This document shows positions 1 through 8,513 of a stretch of 64,000 bases of DNA, piece after piece. The translations under genes and the position numbers were made by a program. Positions within the stretch are counted from its first letter, which is position 1, and each line of letters opens with the position of its first letter. The stretch lies in NCBI RefSeq assembly GCF_030527965.1, contig NZ_JAUMZU010000016.1:1-64000 (forward strand), written 5' to 3'. The DNA is from Neisseria sp. (GTDB lineage Bacteria; Pseudomonadota; Gammaproteobacteria; Burkholderiales; Neisseriaceae). Below the pieces are notes generated by a model. That model saw nothing but the letters and a program-made list of their open reading frames with translations, was not told the origin of the DNA and did no database searches.

Positions 1-154
1 CACATAAACCACCACAAAATAATCAATCCCTTTGTTTAACAACAGCATTTTGTTTCTCAGAAATCAAATTTTTCACATACTACCTTTCTCTTCAAATTTG
101 TCTTTATCAAAGAATTAAGAAATTGATTTTTTCGCTTACAAGCCGTTTTATTGG

Positions 155-160
155 TATGAT
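155..160 (+). promoter_or_regulatory. Putative -10 of thrB promoter
   Basis: TATGAT preceded by TTGG lies about 40 bases before the thrB start in an AT-rich leader. No convincing -35 hexamer is placed at 16-18 bases, so this would be an extended -10 type promoter if it is one. The rest of bases 1-201 shows no gene. Confidence 0.3.
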
Positions 161-201
161 GCGCTGAAATTTTATTTCCATTTAATTTTATAGGCGTAAA
201 A

Positions 202-1119
202 ATGTCTGTTTATACTAGTGTTTCCGATGATGAGATGCGCGACTTGCTGGCACTTTATGATTTAGGCGATTTTATTTCTTTACAGGGAATCGCCCAAGGT
301 GTGACGAACAGTAATTATTTTGTAACCACTTCGACAGGCCGTTTTGTTTTAACGGTTTTTGAAGTATTGAAACCGGATGAGTTGCCTTTTTTCTTACTAT
401 TGAAACAGCATTTGAGCAACCTAGGGGTTGCCTGCCCGACACCGCTTCGACGTAAAGACGGTCGATTTGACTCGGTTGTTGCGGGAAAGCCTGCCTGTAT
501 TGTTAGCTGCTTAAACGGAGGGGATACAAGCTGGCCAACGGAAAAACAATGTTACAACACGGGTGCGATGTTGGCTCAGATGCATCTGGCCGGCCAGTCT
601 TTTCCTATGCACATGGAAAACCCGCGCTACGCTTCATGGTGGAAGACATCTGCCAAACAATTGCTACCTGTATTAGATGCACACGATGCGGAATTATTGC
701 AATCTGAAATCGCGTATCTTGATGCTTGCCCAAACGACCATTTGCCACGCGGGATTATCCATGCGGATTTATTTAAAGACAATGTATTATTAAATGGCGA
801 TGAAGTGGCAGGGTTTATTGATTTTTACTATGCCTGCGACGGTAATTTCATGTATGACTTGGCTATTGCGATTAACGATTGGGCTCGAACTGCAGACAAT
901 GTTATCGATAAGAAATTGAAATCTGCTTTTTTAAACGGGTATGAAAGCATCCGGACGATTACTAACGAAGAGCGTGCTTATTTTCCGACTGCCCAACGGG
1001 CAGGTTGTGTTCGTTTTTGGGTGTCCCGTTTATTGGATTTCCACTTTCCTCATGAAGGAGAAATGACTTTCATTAAGGATCCGAATGTTTTCCGTAACCT
1101 TTTATTATCGATACATTGA
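202..1119 (+). CDS. thrB: Homoserine kinase, ThrB type II
   Basis: Phosphorylates L-homoserine with ATP in the threonine branch of the aspartate pathway, in the cytoplasm. The 305-residue protein has the aminoglycoside/choline-kinase fold signatures: a glycine- and Ser/Asn-rich nucleotide loop near residues 30-40 (AQGVTNSNY), the catalytic loop HADLFKDN at 187-194 (H-x-D-x4-N) and the metal-binding IDF at 206-208. Length is normal for the proteobacterial type II family, which is unrelated to the GHMP-type ThrB of E. coli. It is transcribed alone and ends at a DUS-type terminator shared with the convergent efflux operon. The ribosome site before the ATG is weak. Assignment is firm at family level. 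Confidence 0.93.
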   Translation: MSVYTSVSDDEMRDLLALYDLGDFISLQGIAQGVTNSNYFVTTSTGRFVLTVFEVLKPDELPFFLLLKQHLSNLGVACPTPLRRKDGRFDSVVAGKPACIVSCLNGGDTSWPTEKQCYNTGAMLAQMHLAGQSFPMHMENPRYASWWKTSAKQLLPVLDAHDAELLQSEIAYLDACPNDHLPRGIIHADLFKDNVLLNGDEVAGFIDFYYACDGNFMYDLAIAINDWARTADNVIDKKLKSAFLNGYESIRTITNEERAYFPTAQRAGCVRFWVSRLLDFHFPHEGEMTFIKDPNVFRNLLLSIH

Positions 1120-1123
1120 ATAA

Positions 1124-1164
1124 TAAATAGGCCTGCCTGAACATTTTTCAGACAGGCCTATTTA
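1124..1164. terminator. DUS-like inverted repeat, bidirectional terminator
   Basis: Arms at 1124-1141 and 1147-1164 form an 18-bp stem with one mismatch. The right arm carries a TG-DUS variant (GGCCTGTCTGAA in reverse) and the left arm the mismatch. It sits between convergent thrB and emrB and can end both transcripts. Confidence 0.75.
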
Positions 1165-1179
1165 ATAGAAAAGGCTGAA

Positions 1180-2706
1180 CTAATGTGCCGCACCGCCACC
1201 TGAAGCAAAAGGCGGTTTAGCCAGCCAAACTATGACGATTAGCCCTAAAAATAGTAAAGCCCCAGCCCAAAATATTTCATTCGAGCTAATGATAAAACTT
1301 TGTTGGGAGATGGAGCGGGTCAAGCTGGCATAGGCTTGCTCTTGCGTCATACCAGCTTTCATCATATTGCTTATTGCCGCCTGGCTCGCATCAGAATAAG
1401 GATTCACATATTCGGTTAAACGGGTGTGATGTAGTGCTTCGCGCCGTTCCCATAACGTAGTTGAAATCGACGTACCAACACCGCCTGCCAGAACACGCAA
1501 AAAATTTGACAAGCTGCTGGCAGAAGCCACCATATAACCTTGCATTCGCGACAATGTAATGGTGGTTAACGGCATGAAAAACATGGCCACACCAAGCCCT
1601 TGCCAAAACTGCGGCCATAATGCGTTTTGAAAATCCATACCGGCATAAAAATCGGTCCGCCACATGAAGCAACTAGCAAAAACGATAAAGCTGATGGTAA
1701 CCAGAATCCTCATATCAAGCCGCCCTCCGAATCTACCGATAACGGGAGACAACAATACCGGCAAAATACCAACGGGCGCCGCCGCCAGCCCAGCCCAAGT
1801 TGCGGTGTAGCCCATTTGAGTTTGCAGCACCATGGTCAGCAATACCAAAGTGCCCATATACACCATAAAACCGAGCGAAGTGGTAATTACCCCTACTGTA
1901 AAGTTTCTGTCTTTAAACAGAGTCAAATCAACGACCGGATTTCGTTCTCCCAACTCCCATACGACGAAATAAGACAGACACACCACAGCTACTATCGCTA
2001 AAACAATAATCTCAGAGGACGCAAACCAATCTAATTCCTTCCCCCGATCCAACATCATTTGCAACGCACCGACGCCAAAAACCAAAAGCACCAATCCGAT
2101 TTTGTCGATTGGTTGCCGTCTGATTTCTGTTTCACGGTCTTTTAGAATGCGCCAAGAAATGAACACGGCGGCGATACCGATAGGAATATTGATAAAGAAA
2201 ATCCAACCCCAATGCCAGTTATCCGAAATCCAGCCGCCTAAAATAGGGCCGAAAATCGGCGCCACCACCACCATAATACTCCACAACGCCAATGCCTGCG
2301 TACGCTTTGTAGGCTGGTAACAGGCCATAAGCAAGCTTTGTGACAAAGGAATCATCGGCCCTGCCAGCAAGCCCTGCAATATGCGGAAAAAGATAAGCAT
2401 TTCCAAGCTATGCGACATTCCGCACAGCCACGACGTAACGACAAAACCAACCACCGCCCCAACAAACACCCTTACTTCGCCGAAGCGCCTCGCTGCAAAT
2501 CCCGTCAAAGGCACGGAAATCGCGTTAGCCACTGCAAACGAAGTAATCACCCACGTTCCTTGCGTTGTAGCCGCACCCAAATCACCGGCGATAACCGGCA
2601 CCGCGACATTGGCAATCGTAGAATCCAATACTTCCATAAAAACGGCCAGCGACAGGGAAAGCGTGATTAAAACCAGCTTAAGGCCTTGCAAAGGGGGATA
2701 ATTCAT
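1180..2706 (-). CDS. emrB: DHA2-family MFS multidrug efflux permease (EmrB/FarB)
   Basis: Inner-membrane drug:H+ antiporter with 14 predicted transmembrane segments over 508 residues. It works with the EmrA adaptor and an outer-membrane channel to export hydrophobic compounds (FarB of gonococcus exports long-chain fatty acids). The first membrane segment contains the DHA2 signature MEVLDSTIANVAVPVI, and a second family motif around GPILGGWI near residues 155-160. It is the last gene of a minus-strand run emrR - outer-membrane factor - emrA - emrB, 67 bases after emrA. Substrate cannot be told from sequence; the choice between EmrB and FarB naming is arbitrary because these are orthologous groups. 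Confidence 0.9.
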   Translation of the reverse strand: MNYPPLQGLKLVLITLSLSLAVFMEVLDSTIANVAVPVIAGDLGAATTQGTWVITSFAVANAISVPLTGFAARRFGEVRVFVGAVVGFVVTSWLCGMSHSLEMLIFFRILQGLLAGPMIPLSQSLLMACYQPTKRTQALALWSIMVVVAPIFGPILGGWISDNWHWGWIFFINIPIGIAAVFISWRILKDRETEIRRQPIDKIGLVLLVFGVGALQMMLDRGKELDWFASSEIIVLAIVAVVCLSYFVVWELGERNPVVDLTLFKDRNFTVGVITTSLGFMVYMGTLVLLTMVLQTQMGYTATWAGLAAAPVGILPVLLSPVIGRFGGRLDMRILVTISFIVFASCFMWRTDFYAGMDFQNALWPQFWQGLGVAMFFMPLTTITLSRMQGYMVASASSLSNFLRVLAGGVGTSISTTLWERREALHHTRLTEYVNPYSDASQAAISNMMKAGMTQEQAYASLTRSISQQSFIISSNEIFWAGALLFLGLIVIVWLAKPPFASGGGAAH

Positions 2707-2725
2707 AAGAATAACAGCCTGAATG

Positions 2726-2773
2726 TTTTCAGACAGGCATTAATTAGGTTTACCCTCATGCCTGTCTGAAAAT
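2726..2773. repeat. Inverted pair of uptake sequences inside the efflux operon
   Basis: Two inverted TGCCTGTCTGAA copies, at about 2729-2742 and 2758-2770, lie in the 67-base emrA-emrB gap, separated by about 17 bases. The stem could form in the operon mRNA. The T-run is modest, so partial termination (lower emrB than emrA) is possible but unproven. Confidence 0.7.
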
Positions 2774-3958
2774 TTATTTTGAATACTTTTCGAACACCTG
2801 ATTGATCAATGTTTGCACCGGAGCCCAATCAACCGCATCACTTTCCGGCTCCTCTTGACTCTTACGTGCTGCCGTTGCCATCAGCGGCCCGCTGCTGTCG
2901 ATGGTGCTGACTTGAACATTCATTGACAAACCCACACGCAAAGGATTGTTCGCCAACTCTTTAGGCAACAAGCTGATACGCACCGGCACACGTTGCACGA
3001 CTTTAATCCAGTTGCCGGTGGCATTTTGCGCAGGCAATAAAGAAAACGCACTGCCGGTACCGGCAGAAAGACCCATCACTTTGCCATGATAAACCACTTT
3101 TTTACCATACACGTCTGAAGTCATGGTTACCGGCTGCCCGATGCGCATCTTGCTCAATTGCACTTCCTTGAAGTTGGCATCCACCCACAAATCATTAACC
3201 GGCACCACCGCCATCAAAGGCGTACCCGCCGCAACCAACTGGCCTACCTGCACATTGCGCTTAGCCACCTGACCATCAACCGGCGCCCGAATTTGAGTGC
3301 GCTGCAAATTCAACCAAGCGTCTTTAATGTGGCTAACAGCCGTTTGCACCGCCGGTTGTTGCCGCAGCGGAATATTCTTACCCAAAGCCGCCTGAGCCGA
3401 TTCACGCTCTGCCTCCACCGCCTTCAAAGCCGCCCGAGCCTGAACCACCGCAGCCCTTGCGTGACTTAATTCTTCACCTGACACAGCATCGGTTCCGGCC
3501 AATGATTCGCGACGACGCAAATCAACTTGTGCTTTAGCCAAATCAGCTTTACGAGCCAAGACTTCCGCTTTACTCTGAGTGCTTACCGCCGTTTGCTGTT
3601 TATTCTGGCGAATGGCTTGGATTAACTCGTTTTGAGCCCGTTCGTAAGCAAGCTGGTAATCGCTATCGTCAAGCGTGACCAAAACATGCCCTTTTTTCAC
3701 GATTTCCGTATCATCCACCGTAACTTTGCGTACCGTTCCGGCCACTTGGGGCGTAATCTGCACCGAATACCCCGCCACATAAGCATCATCGGTAGATTGC
3801 TCATGTTGCCAAACCAGAAAATACATCACGGCAAACCCTAAAGCCACCACAATAAACAACAAAGTCAACAGGGTCAGGTTACGCTTGCGACGACTGGGCA
3901 TCTTTCTAATTTGCTTTGCTTTCTCTATCGGTAAGGCTTCGTTTTCTGCATTACTCAT
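2774..3958 (-). CDS. emrA: Membrane fusion protein EmrA/FarA
   Basis: Periplasmic adaptor (HlyD family) that links EmrB to an outer-membrane channel. The 394-residue protein has a basic cytoplasmic N-terminus (RKMPSRRKRNLT), one membrane anchor at about residues 29-50, a biotinyl-lipoyl half-motif with the family hallmark STDDAYVAG near 55-63, an alpha-helical hairpin from about 100 to 210 rich in Ala, Gln and Glu, and a second lipoyl half with IRAPVDGQVAKRNVQVGQLV around 222-241. Order and length match EmrA of enterobacteria and FarA of pathogenic Neisseria. It lies 92 bases behind the outer-membrane factor gene. Confidence 0.92.
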   Translation of the reverse strand: MSNAENEALPIEKAKQIRKMPSRRKRNLTLLTLLFIVVALGFAVMYFLVWQHEQSTDDAYVAGYSVQITPQVAGTVRKVTVDDTEIVKKGHVLVTLDDSDYQLAYERAQNELIQAIRQNKQQTAVSTQSKAEVLARKADLAKAQVDLRRRESLAGTDAVSGEELSHARAAVVQARAALKAVEAERESAQAALGKNIPLRQQPAVQTAVSHIKDAWLNLQRTQIRAPVDGQVAKRNVQVGQLVAAGTPLMAVVPVNDLWVDANFKEVQLSKMRIGQPVTMTSDVYGKKVVYHGKVMGLSAGTGSAFSLLPAQNATGNWIKVVQRVPVRISLLPKELANNPLRVGLSMNVQVSTIDSSGPLMATAARKSQEEPESDAVDWAPVQTLINQVFEKYSK

Positions 3959-4001
3959 TGGTATTACCCGTTATATTCATTTTATCTGTTAACCGAGCAG
4001 A

Positions 4002-4035
4002 TTTTCAGACAGGCTATAGAATGCCTGTCTGAAAA
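4002..4035. repeat. Inverted uptake-sequence pair between OMF gene and emrA
   Basis: TTTTCAGACAGGC at 4002-4014 and its reverse complement at 4023-4035 form a 13-bp stem with an 8-base loop in the 92-base intergenic gap. Like the next pair downstream it lies inside a co-directional operon, where it may attenuate rather than end transcription. Confidence 0.7.
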
Positions 4036-4050
4036 CGCCGAATCATCGTA

Positions 4051-5442
4051 CTATTCTTCAAAACCACCGCCAAGCTGCGCATGCAGATTGCTCCACGCAA
4101 CCAATACCTGCATCTGTTTATCGGAAAGCGCCGATTGCTGGGCCAACACGCCATCCTGCTTCTGATAATAAGCCATTTTGTTTTCCAAACCGGCTGTTAC
4201 CCGCCTTAATGCGCTGGCCGAAATCTTACGGCCGATTTCTGCAACCTGTTGCGCCATAGCATATTGCGTTTTCAAACTTTGATAATCACTAATCGCATCA
4301 GCTGCCATTCTCATCGCGTCCAACACCGTTTGGTCATACACCGCCACCTGCTCGTCAAATTCGGCACGCCGCTTCGCCAGCTGCGAACGCAACGCCCCCC
4401 CAGTAAAAATAGGCAGATTAACCGAAGGCAGCGCACCCAGCATACCAGAATTACTGCGCACCAGATTGAACGCATCAATATGCGACAAGCCGGCCAAGAA
4501 CTTCAACTCGACATTCGGATAAAAATCAGCTTTAGCCGCCCGAATATTCTGACTGCGCATATTCAGCAATTCCCGCTGGGCCGCAATATCAGGACGCTTA
4601 CCCAATAAGTCAGCCTTCAAACCATCAACCCGAACATTCGGCACCTCCGGCATAAGCAAAGGCTTTTTACCATCCAGAGCATTCGGCATTTGACCAATCA
4701 ACACCGCCAAACCGTGCCGTACACGCTCCGCTTCCTGATCCAACTTCTGTTTCGCCAACATCAATTGCTGGCCGGCTTGTTGCTGCGCATAAACAGCAGA
4801 AGGCGCCAGAATCTGGGCTCGGATGCGGTCTTGCAATAATTTCTCGATTTGTTTTGAATTATCAATACGCTGGTTCAGAATATCTTGTTGCGAACACATA
4901 TTCTGCCAAGCAAAATATTGAGCCACCACCGCATTGGCCAATAAAATTTCCGTTTGCCTTGCTTCATAATGAACAGCGTTCTGCCGCCCCAACGCCGCCT
5001 CTATCTGTGCTTTGTTTTTACCCCAAAAATCAAACGACCACTTCGCCTGCACTGCAGCCTGAGCCAACAATAAGCTACGGTCAGACTGAGCAAAACTGGA
5101 CGGAGGCCGCTTGGAAAGCAAAGTACCGACGCCATTTGCACCGATACCCACTTGTGCTTTATCCGCAGCATCCAATATGCCCAATTCCGCCTGAATCTGA
5201 TCAAAACGCGCCTGTGCGTTGCGCAATGAAGGAGCATTTTTCAAAGCCAGCTCAACATACCGATTCAACTGCGCATCTTTCAGAGCCAACCACCAGTTTT
5301 CACGGGCGGCAAAAGTCTGCCCCTCAGGAAGCGGATGCACGGAAGGGCTGGCCAACGGCACCTCTGCAAGCGGTTTGGCGCAACCGGCCAGCAAACATAA
5401 GACGATTATCCCCAAACTGGATTTTATATTGCTTACTTTCAT
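4051..5442 (-). CDS. Outer-membrane efflux lipoprotein, NodT/OprM family
   Basis: TolC-like channel that completes a tripartite pump with the EmrA and EmrB homologues encoded downstream. The 463-residue protein has a lipoprotein signal ending LLAGC, with the lipidated Cys at 21, and two repeated OEP domains (about 55-245 and 265-455) dominated by long Ala/Gln/Leu helices such as RNAQARFDQIQAELG. In gonococcus FarAB borrows MtrE, encoded elsewhere; here a dedicated channel is placed between the regulator and emrA, as in several EmrAB-OMF operons of Betaproteobacteria. A DUS pair separates it from emrA. Confidence 0.88.
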   Translation of the reverse strand: MKVSNIKSSLGIIVLCLLAGCAKPLAEVPLASPSVHPLPEGQTFAARENWWLALKDAQLNRYVELALKNAPSLRNAQARFDQIQAELGILDAADKAQVGIGANGVGTLLSKRPPSSFAQSDRSLLLAQAAVQAKWSFDFWGKNKAQIEAALGRQNAVHYEARQTEILLANAVVAQYFAWQNMCSQQDILNQRIDNSKQIEKLLQDRIRAQILAPSAVYAQQQAGQQLMLAKQKLDQEAERVRHGLAVLIGQMPNALDGKKPLLMPEVPNVRVDGLKADLLGKRPDIAAQRELLNMRSQNIRAAKADFYPNVELKFLAGLSHIDAFNLVRSNSGMLGALPSVNLPIFTGGALRSQLAKRRAEFDEQVAVYDQTVLDAMRMAADAISDYQSLKTQYAMAQQVAEIGRKISASALRRVTAGLENKMAYYQKQDGVLAQQSALSDKQMQVLVAWSNLHAQLGGGFEE

Positions 5443-5520
5443 CTCAAACCTATAAGAAAAGCTGCTGCTACGATACTATCATAACAACAGCCTTTCATCC
5501 AAAATACTGCCGGATGCAAA

Positions 5521-6015
5521 TTATACACCCAAACTGGTCAGAACTTTGCCTAATAATAACTGCAATTGATCAAATTCTTCATTACTGAAGTCTTTCCATA
5601 AAGGGGCATAACCTTTATTCATATAAGGTTGTACTTCTTTAATGAAATCTTCGCCCGCTTTAGTTAGTTTCAATACAATCTGACGGCGGTCTTTTTCATT
5701 CATACTCCGCTCAATCCAGCCGCGTCCGACCATTTCATCAGATAGGCGCGTCGCACTCGTCCGAGTCAAATCCATCAGATCACTCAGCCTTGAAGGTAAA
5801 ATTTCATGATTAGGACTGATGTATACGGATAAAATAGCAAACCATAGGTTTTCATTAATGCCGTATTCTTTCAACAGTTCGTTTTGGCGGCTGCTCAAAC
5901 GATCCGATGTAATGCGCAGCAGACGCATGATATGCGCTTCACGCTCGGAAAAATCAGGCAATTGCTCGGATAATTTCTTTAAGGCTTTAACCAGCCCGGT
6001 TTGGGAAAAACTCAT
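5521..6015 (-). CDS. emrR: MarR-family repressor, EmrR/MprA-like
   Basis: Predicted ligand-responsive repressor of the efflux operon that follows 78 bases downstream on the same strand. The 164-residue protein has a central winged helix: LPSRLSDLMDLTRTSATRLS (recognition helix, about 94-113), then GWIERSMNEKDRRQIVLKLT with the MarR wing signature DRR near 128-130. The spacing and words such as GINENLW and RGWIER resemble E. coli MprA/EmrR more than gonococcal FarR. MprA-type repressors are released by the pump substrates. Its operator is presumably near its own start (6016-6110), where no clear palindrome was found. Confidence 0.85.
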   Translation of the reverse strand: MSFSQTGLVKALKKLSEQLPDFSEREAHIMRLLRITSDRLSSRQNELLKEYGINENLWFAILSVYISPNHEILPSRLSDLMDLTRTSATRLSDEMVGRGWIERSMNEKDRRQIVLKLTKAGEDFIKEVQPYMNKGYAPLWKDFSNEEFDQLQLLLGKVLTSLGV

Positions 6016-6337
6016 GATAATGCTCTCGTCTTGTATCGGTATGAAATAATATGCTAAGCGTGTTTATATTTTGAATTTCACGCCTGACTTTATTGATGTA
6101 GCGATACTAACTACTGTATATTATTTTTGCCAATAATCACGACATACGGCCTTAGTTTTCTATCAAACGGTTTACTTTTTTTTAACAAAACCTTTAATCT
6201 TATTTATATATCCGCTTATCGAAAACCACCTGACTTACTCATTCTGATTATCCTGTTTCAAACAAACCTGCCGGCTCGGTTTGGTAAAAATAATTCCTTG
6301 CAAAATCTATTGGTTAATCTAAAATACAGCCCTTCCC
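6016..6337. other. Intergenic region between emrR and queF
   Basis: AT-rich divergent promoter region. A short open frame at 6127-6384 is not supported: it has no ribosome site, its composition is intergenic, and it overlaps the riboswitch. The queF promoter must lie here, upstream of 6338. No DUS copy is present. Confidence 0.5.
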
Positions 6338-6372
6338 TGTGGTTCGCAAACTCCCACATTAAAAAACTAAGG
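6338..6372 (+). promoter_or_regulatory. preQ1-I (class I) riboswitch
   Basis: Stem P1 is TGTGG (6338-6342) paired with CCACA (6354-6358), enclosing the loop TTCGCAAACTC (6343-6353). It is followed by the A-rich tail TTAAAAAACTAAGG (6359-6372). This is the class I preQ1 aptamer layout: the tail folds back on the loop as a pseudoknot when preQ1 is bound. The tail ends in the ribosome site AAGGA of queF, so ligand binding should hide the site and lower translation. The genes downstream make and import queuosine precursors, which fits. Confidence 0.85.
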
Positions 6373-6380
6373 AATCAAAA

Positions 6381-6854
6381 ATGACCCGACAAATCGACGA
6401 ATTGGGCGGCATTACCTTACTAGGCAGCCAGAAAACCCAATACCCCAACGGCTACACGCCTGCCATTTTGGAAGTATTCAACAATAAACATCCGGAAAAT
6501 GATTATTTCGTTAAATTCACCTGTCCTGAATTTACCAGCCTCTGCCCCATAACCGGCCAACCCGATTTTGCCACTATCCATATCCGTTATATTCCCGATG
6601 TCAAAATGGTGGAAAGCAAATCGCTAAAACTCTATCTTTTTGGTTTCCGCAATCACGGCGACTTTCATGAAGACTGTATCAACATCATCATGAAAGACCT
6701 GATTGCCTTAATGCAGCCTAAATATATCGAAGTTTTCGGCGAATTCACGCCGCGCGGCGGCATAGCCATTCATCCGTTTGCCAATTATGGCAAGCCCGGT
6801 TCACGGTTCGAAGAGCTGGCACAAACCCGCTTATTCAACCACGACATGCAATAA
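6381..6854 (+). CDS. queF: NADPH-dependent 7-cyano-7-deazaguanine reductase QueF
   Basis: Reduces preQ0 to preQ1 in queuosine tRNA modification, in the cytoplasm. At 157 residues it is the unimodular (single T-fold) form. The QueF signature is clear: catalytic Cys55 in [11 protein letters not shown], Asp62, and the substrate/NADPH segment [22 protein letters not shown] at about 78-99. It starts 8 bases after a preQ1-I riboswitch, whose tail supplies its ribosome site, and is followed 13 bases later by the precursor transporter gene. The two likely form one operon under riboswitch control. Confidence 0.95.
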   Translation: MTRQIDELGGITLLGSQKTQYPNGYTPAILEVFNNKHPENDYFVKFTCPEFTSLCPITGQPDFATIHIRYIPDVKMVESKSLKLYLFGFRNHGDFHEDCINIIMKDLIALMQPKYIEVFGEFTPRGGIAIHPFANYGKPGSRFEELAQTRLFNHDMQ

Positions 6855-6867
6855 CCGAAGGAAAAAT

Positions 6868-7563
6868 ATGTATGAATTTTCTCTTGCGCAACAGCGCAAG
6901 GCATTGCAATGGCTGGCTCTTTTTCACATCGGCATCATTGCCATCAGTAATTATCTGGTGCAATTTCCATTTACTATTACCTTACCAAACGGCTATGAAA
7001 TTCACTCTACTTGGGGCGCCCTAACTTTCCCTTTCATTTTTCTGACCACCGATCTGACAGTACGGATTTTCGGCCAGCGCTTGGCTCGCCGCATTATTTT
7101 CTGGGTAATGCTTCCCGCATTATTGTTGTCGTATGTCGTTTCGGTTGTTTTTCAAAATGGCACTTGGACCGGCTGGCAGGCCTTATTGTTATTCAATTTA
7201 TTCGTCTTTCGTATTGCTTTAGCCAGCTTCTCGGCCTATGCCGTCGGCCAACTGCTGGATATTTTCGTATTCAACAAACTGCGCCGTTTAAAAGCTTGGT
7301 GGTGCGCACCGACCGCTTCCATGTTTGCAGGCAATGCGATTGATACGCTGCTGTTTTTTGCTGTTGCCTTTTATGCCAGCGACGACCCCTTTATGGCCGC
7401 CAATTGGCCGCAAATCGCCTTTGTCGATTATCTGTTCAAACTGGTGATTTGCATCCTGCTCTTCTTACCCGCATACGGTTTCATCTTGAACCTATTGGTT
7501 AAGAAACTAACCACACTACACCCGTCGCCAGCGTCAAACCCAACCGTTTTCCGTGAAAAATGA
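6868..7563 (+). CDS. yhhQ: Queuosine precursor transporter YhhQ family
   Basis: Integral inner-membrane protein predicted to import 7-cyano-7-deazaguanine or preQ1. The 231-residue product has about six hydrophobic segments and the VUT/YhhQ motifs: ISNYLVQFPF near the first membrane helix, FLTTDLTVRIFG near residues 50-61, and GNAIDTLLFF near 153-162. The ATG at 6868 is chosen because GAAGGAAA precedes it; an in-frame upstream extension into queF has no ribosome site. It is co-transcribed with queF. Confidence 0.88.
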   Translation: MYEFSLAQQRKALQWLALFHIGIIAISNYLVQFPFTITLPNGYEIHSTWGALTFPFIFLTTDLTVRIFGQRLARRIIFWVMLPALLLSYVVSVVFQNGTWTGWQALLLFNLFVFRIALASFSAYAVGQLLDIFVFNKLRRLKAWWCAPTASMFAGNAIDTLLFFAVAFYASDDPFMAANWPQIAFVDYLFKLVICILLFLPAYGFILNLLVKKLTTLHPSPASNPTVFREK

Positions 7564-7593
7564 ATCGGCATAAACGATTACACTCAAAAAGCA

Positions 7594-7663
7594 CAATGCC
7601 TATCTGAAAATAATTTCAGACAGGCATTGTCAAGAAAAAACCTGTTTGAACTCAAACAGGTTT
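7594..7663. terminator. Double hairpin terminator between yhhQ and rpmA
   Basis: The first hairpin is a DUS pair, CAATGCCTATCTGAAA (one DUS mismatch) with its partner ending at 7628. The second is AAAACCTGTTTGA paired with TCAAACAGGTTTT around 7637-7663, flanked by A and T runs. The two genes converge here, so the pair can serve both. Confidence 0.8.
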
Positions 7664-7687
7664 TGCTTTTATAGAAATCGTAGTGTT

Positions 7688-7960
7688 TTACTCGTCAGCA
7701 CCGGTATAAGGGCGAACGCTTACGGTTCTGCGGTTTAATCGGCCTTTAACGGCGAATTCTACATAACCATCTACTTTTGCAAACAGAGTGTGGTCTTTAC
7801 CCATACCCACATTGTTGCCTGCATGAAATTTGGTGCCGCGTTGGCGCACAATAATGGAACCTGCGGGAATCAACTCGTTACCGTAGGCTTTAACGCCCAA
7901 GCGTTTGGCTTCTGAATCGCGACCGTTTTTAGAGCTACCGCCAGCTTTTTTAGTTGCCAT
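7688..7960 (-). CDS. rpmA: 50S ribosomal protein L27
   Basis: Component of the large ribosomal subunit near the peptidyl transferase centre. The 90 residues begin [16 protein letters not shown], with a conserved short basic N-terminus, and contain [24 protein letters not shown] at about 38-61, the L27 signature. It follows rplU by 27 bases in the usual rplU-rpmA operon. AAGGAG precedes the ATG. Confidence 0.97.
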   Translation of the reverse strand: MATKKAGGSSKNGRDSEAKRLGVKAYGNELIPAGSIIVRQRGTKFHAGNNVGMGKDHTLFAKVDGYVEFAVKGRLNRRTVSVRPYTGADE

Positions 7961-7987
7961 GTGTGTTTACTCCTTAAAGATTAAAAA

Positions 7988-8296
7988 TTAAGCAATGGCC
8001 ACAATTTCAATTTGAGTGAAATTCTGACGGTGGCCTTGGCGTTTTTGGTAGTGTTTGCGGCGACGCATTTTGAAAATGCGGATTTTTTCGCCACGACCGT
8101 GTGCAACCACTTTAGCCGTTACTTTTGCGCCTTCAATAAAAGGAGCGCCTACTTTTACAGATTCGCCGTCAGCAATCATCAAAACTTCGGTCAGTTCGAT
8201 TTGGCTGTCGAGTTCGGCTGGTATCTGTTCTACTTTCAATTTTTCGCCAACGGAAACTTTATATTGTTTGCCGCCGGTTTTTACGACCGCGTACAT
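7988..8296 (-). CDS. rplU: 50S ribosomal protein L21
   Basis: Large-subunit ribosomal protein binding 23S rRNA. The product is 102 residues starting [14 protein letters not shown] and ending in the conserved [14 protein letters not shown] segment. The start at 8296 is preferred over an ATG four codons upstream because GGAG lies at proper distance before it, and 102-103 residues is the usual length. It is the first gene of rplU-rpmA and is divergent from ispB, as in many Proteobacteria. Confidence 0.96.
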   Translation of the reverse strand: MYAVVKTGGKQYKVSVGEKLKVEQIPAELDSQIELTEVLMIADGESVKVGAPFIEGAKVTAKVVAHGRGEKIRIFKMRRRKHYQKRQGHRQNFTQIEIVAIA

Positions 8297-8513
8297 ACTC
8301 AACTCCATGAGATTTTAAATGAAAAATACTGCGCTAAAACACAGAACCAGAAATTTTATTCTTATTGACAGATTTTGTCAAAGATTTATTTGAAATCCGC
8401 AAGATAAGCCTCTTTAATGCAATCGGGGAAGGTTGCTGATATAATTGCGCGCTGTATTTGAATACTGCCGAAACCCTGTGCTGCGGGGTCAATGCCGAAA
8501 CCGAAAACTCATC

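Noticed and set aside
6127-6384. 85-codon frame before queF
   Set aside because: Overlaps the riboswitch; intergenic composition and no ribosome site.
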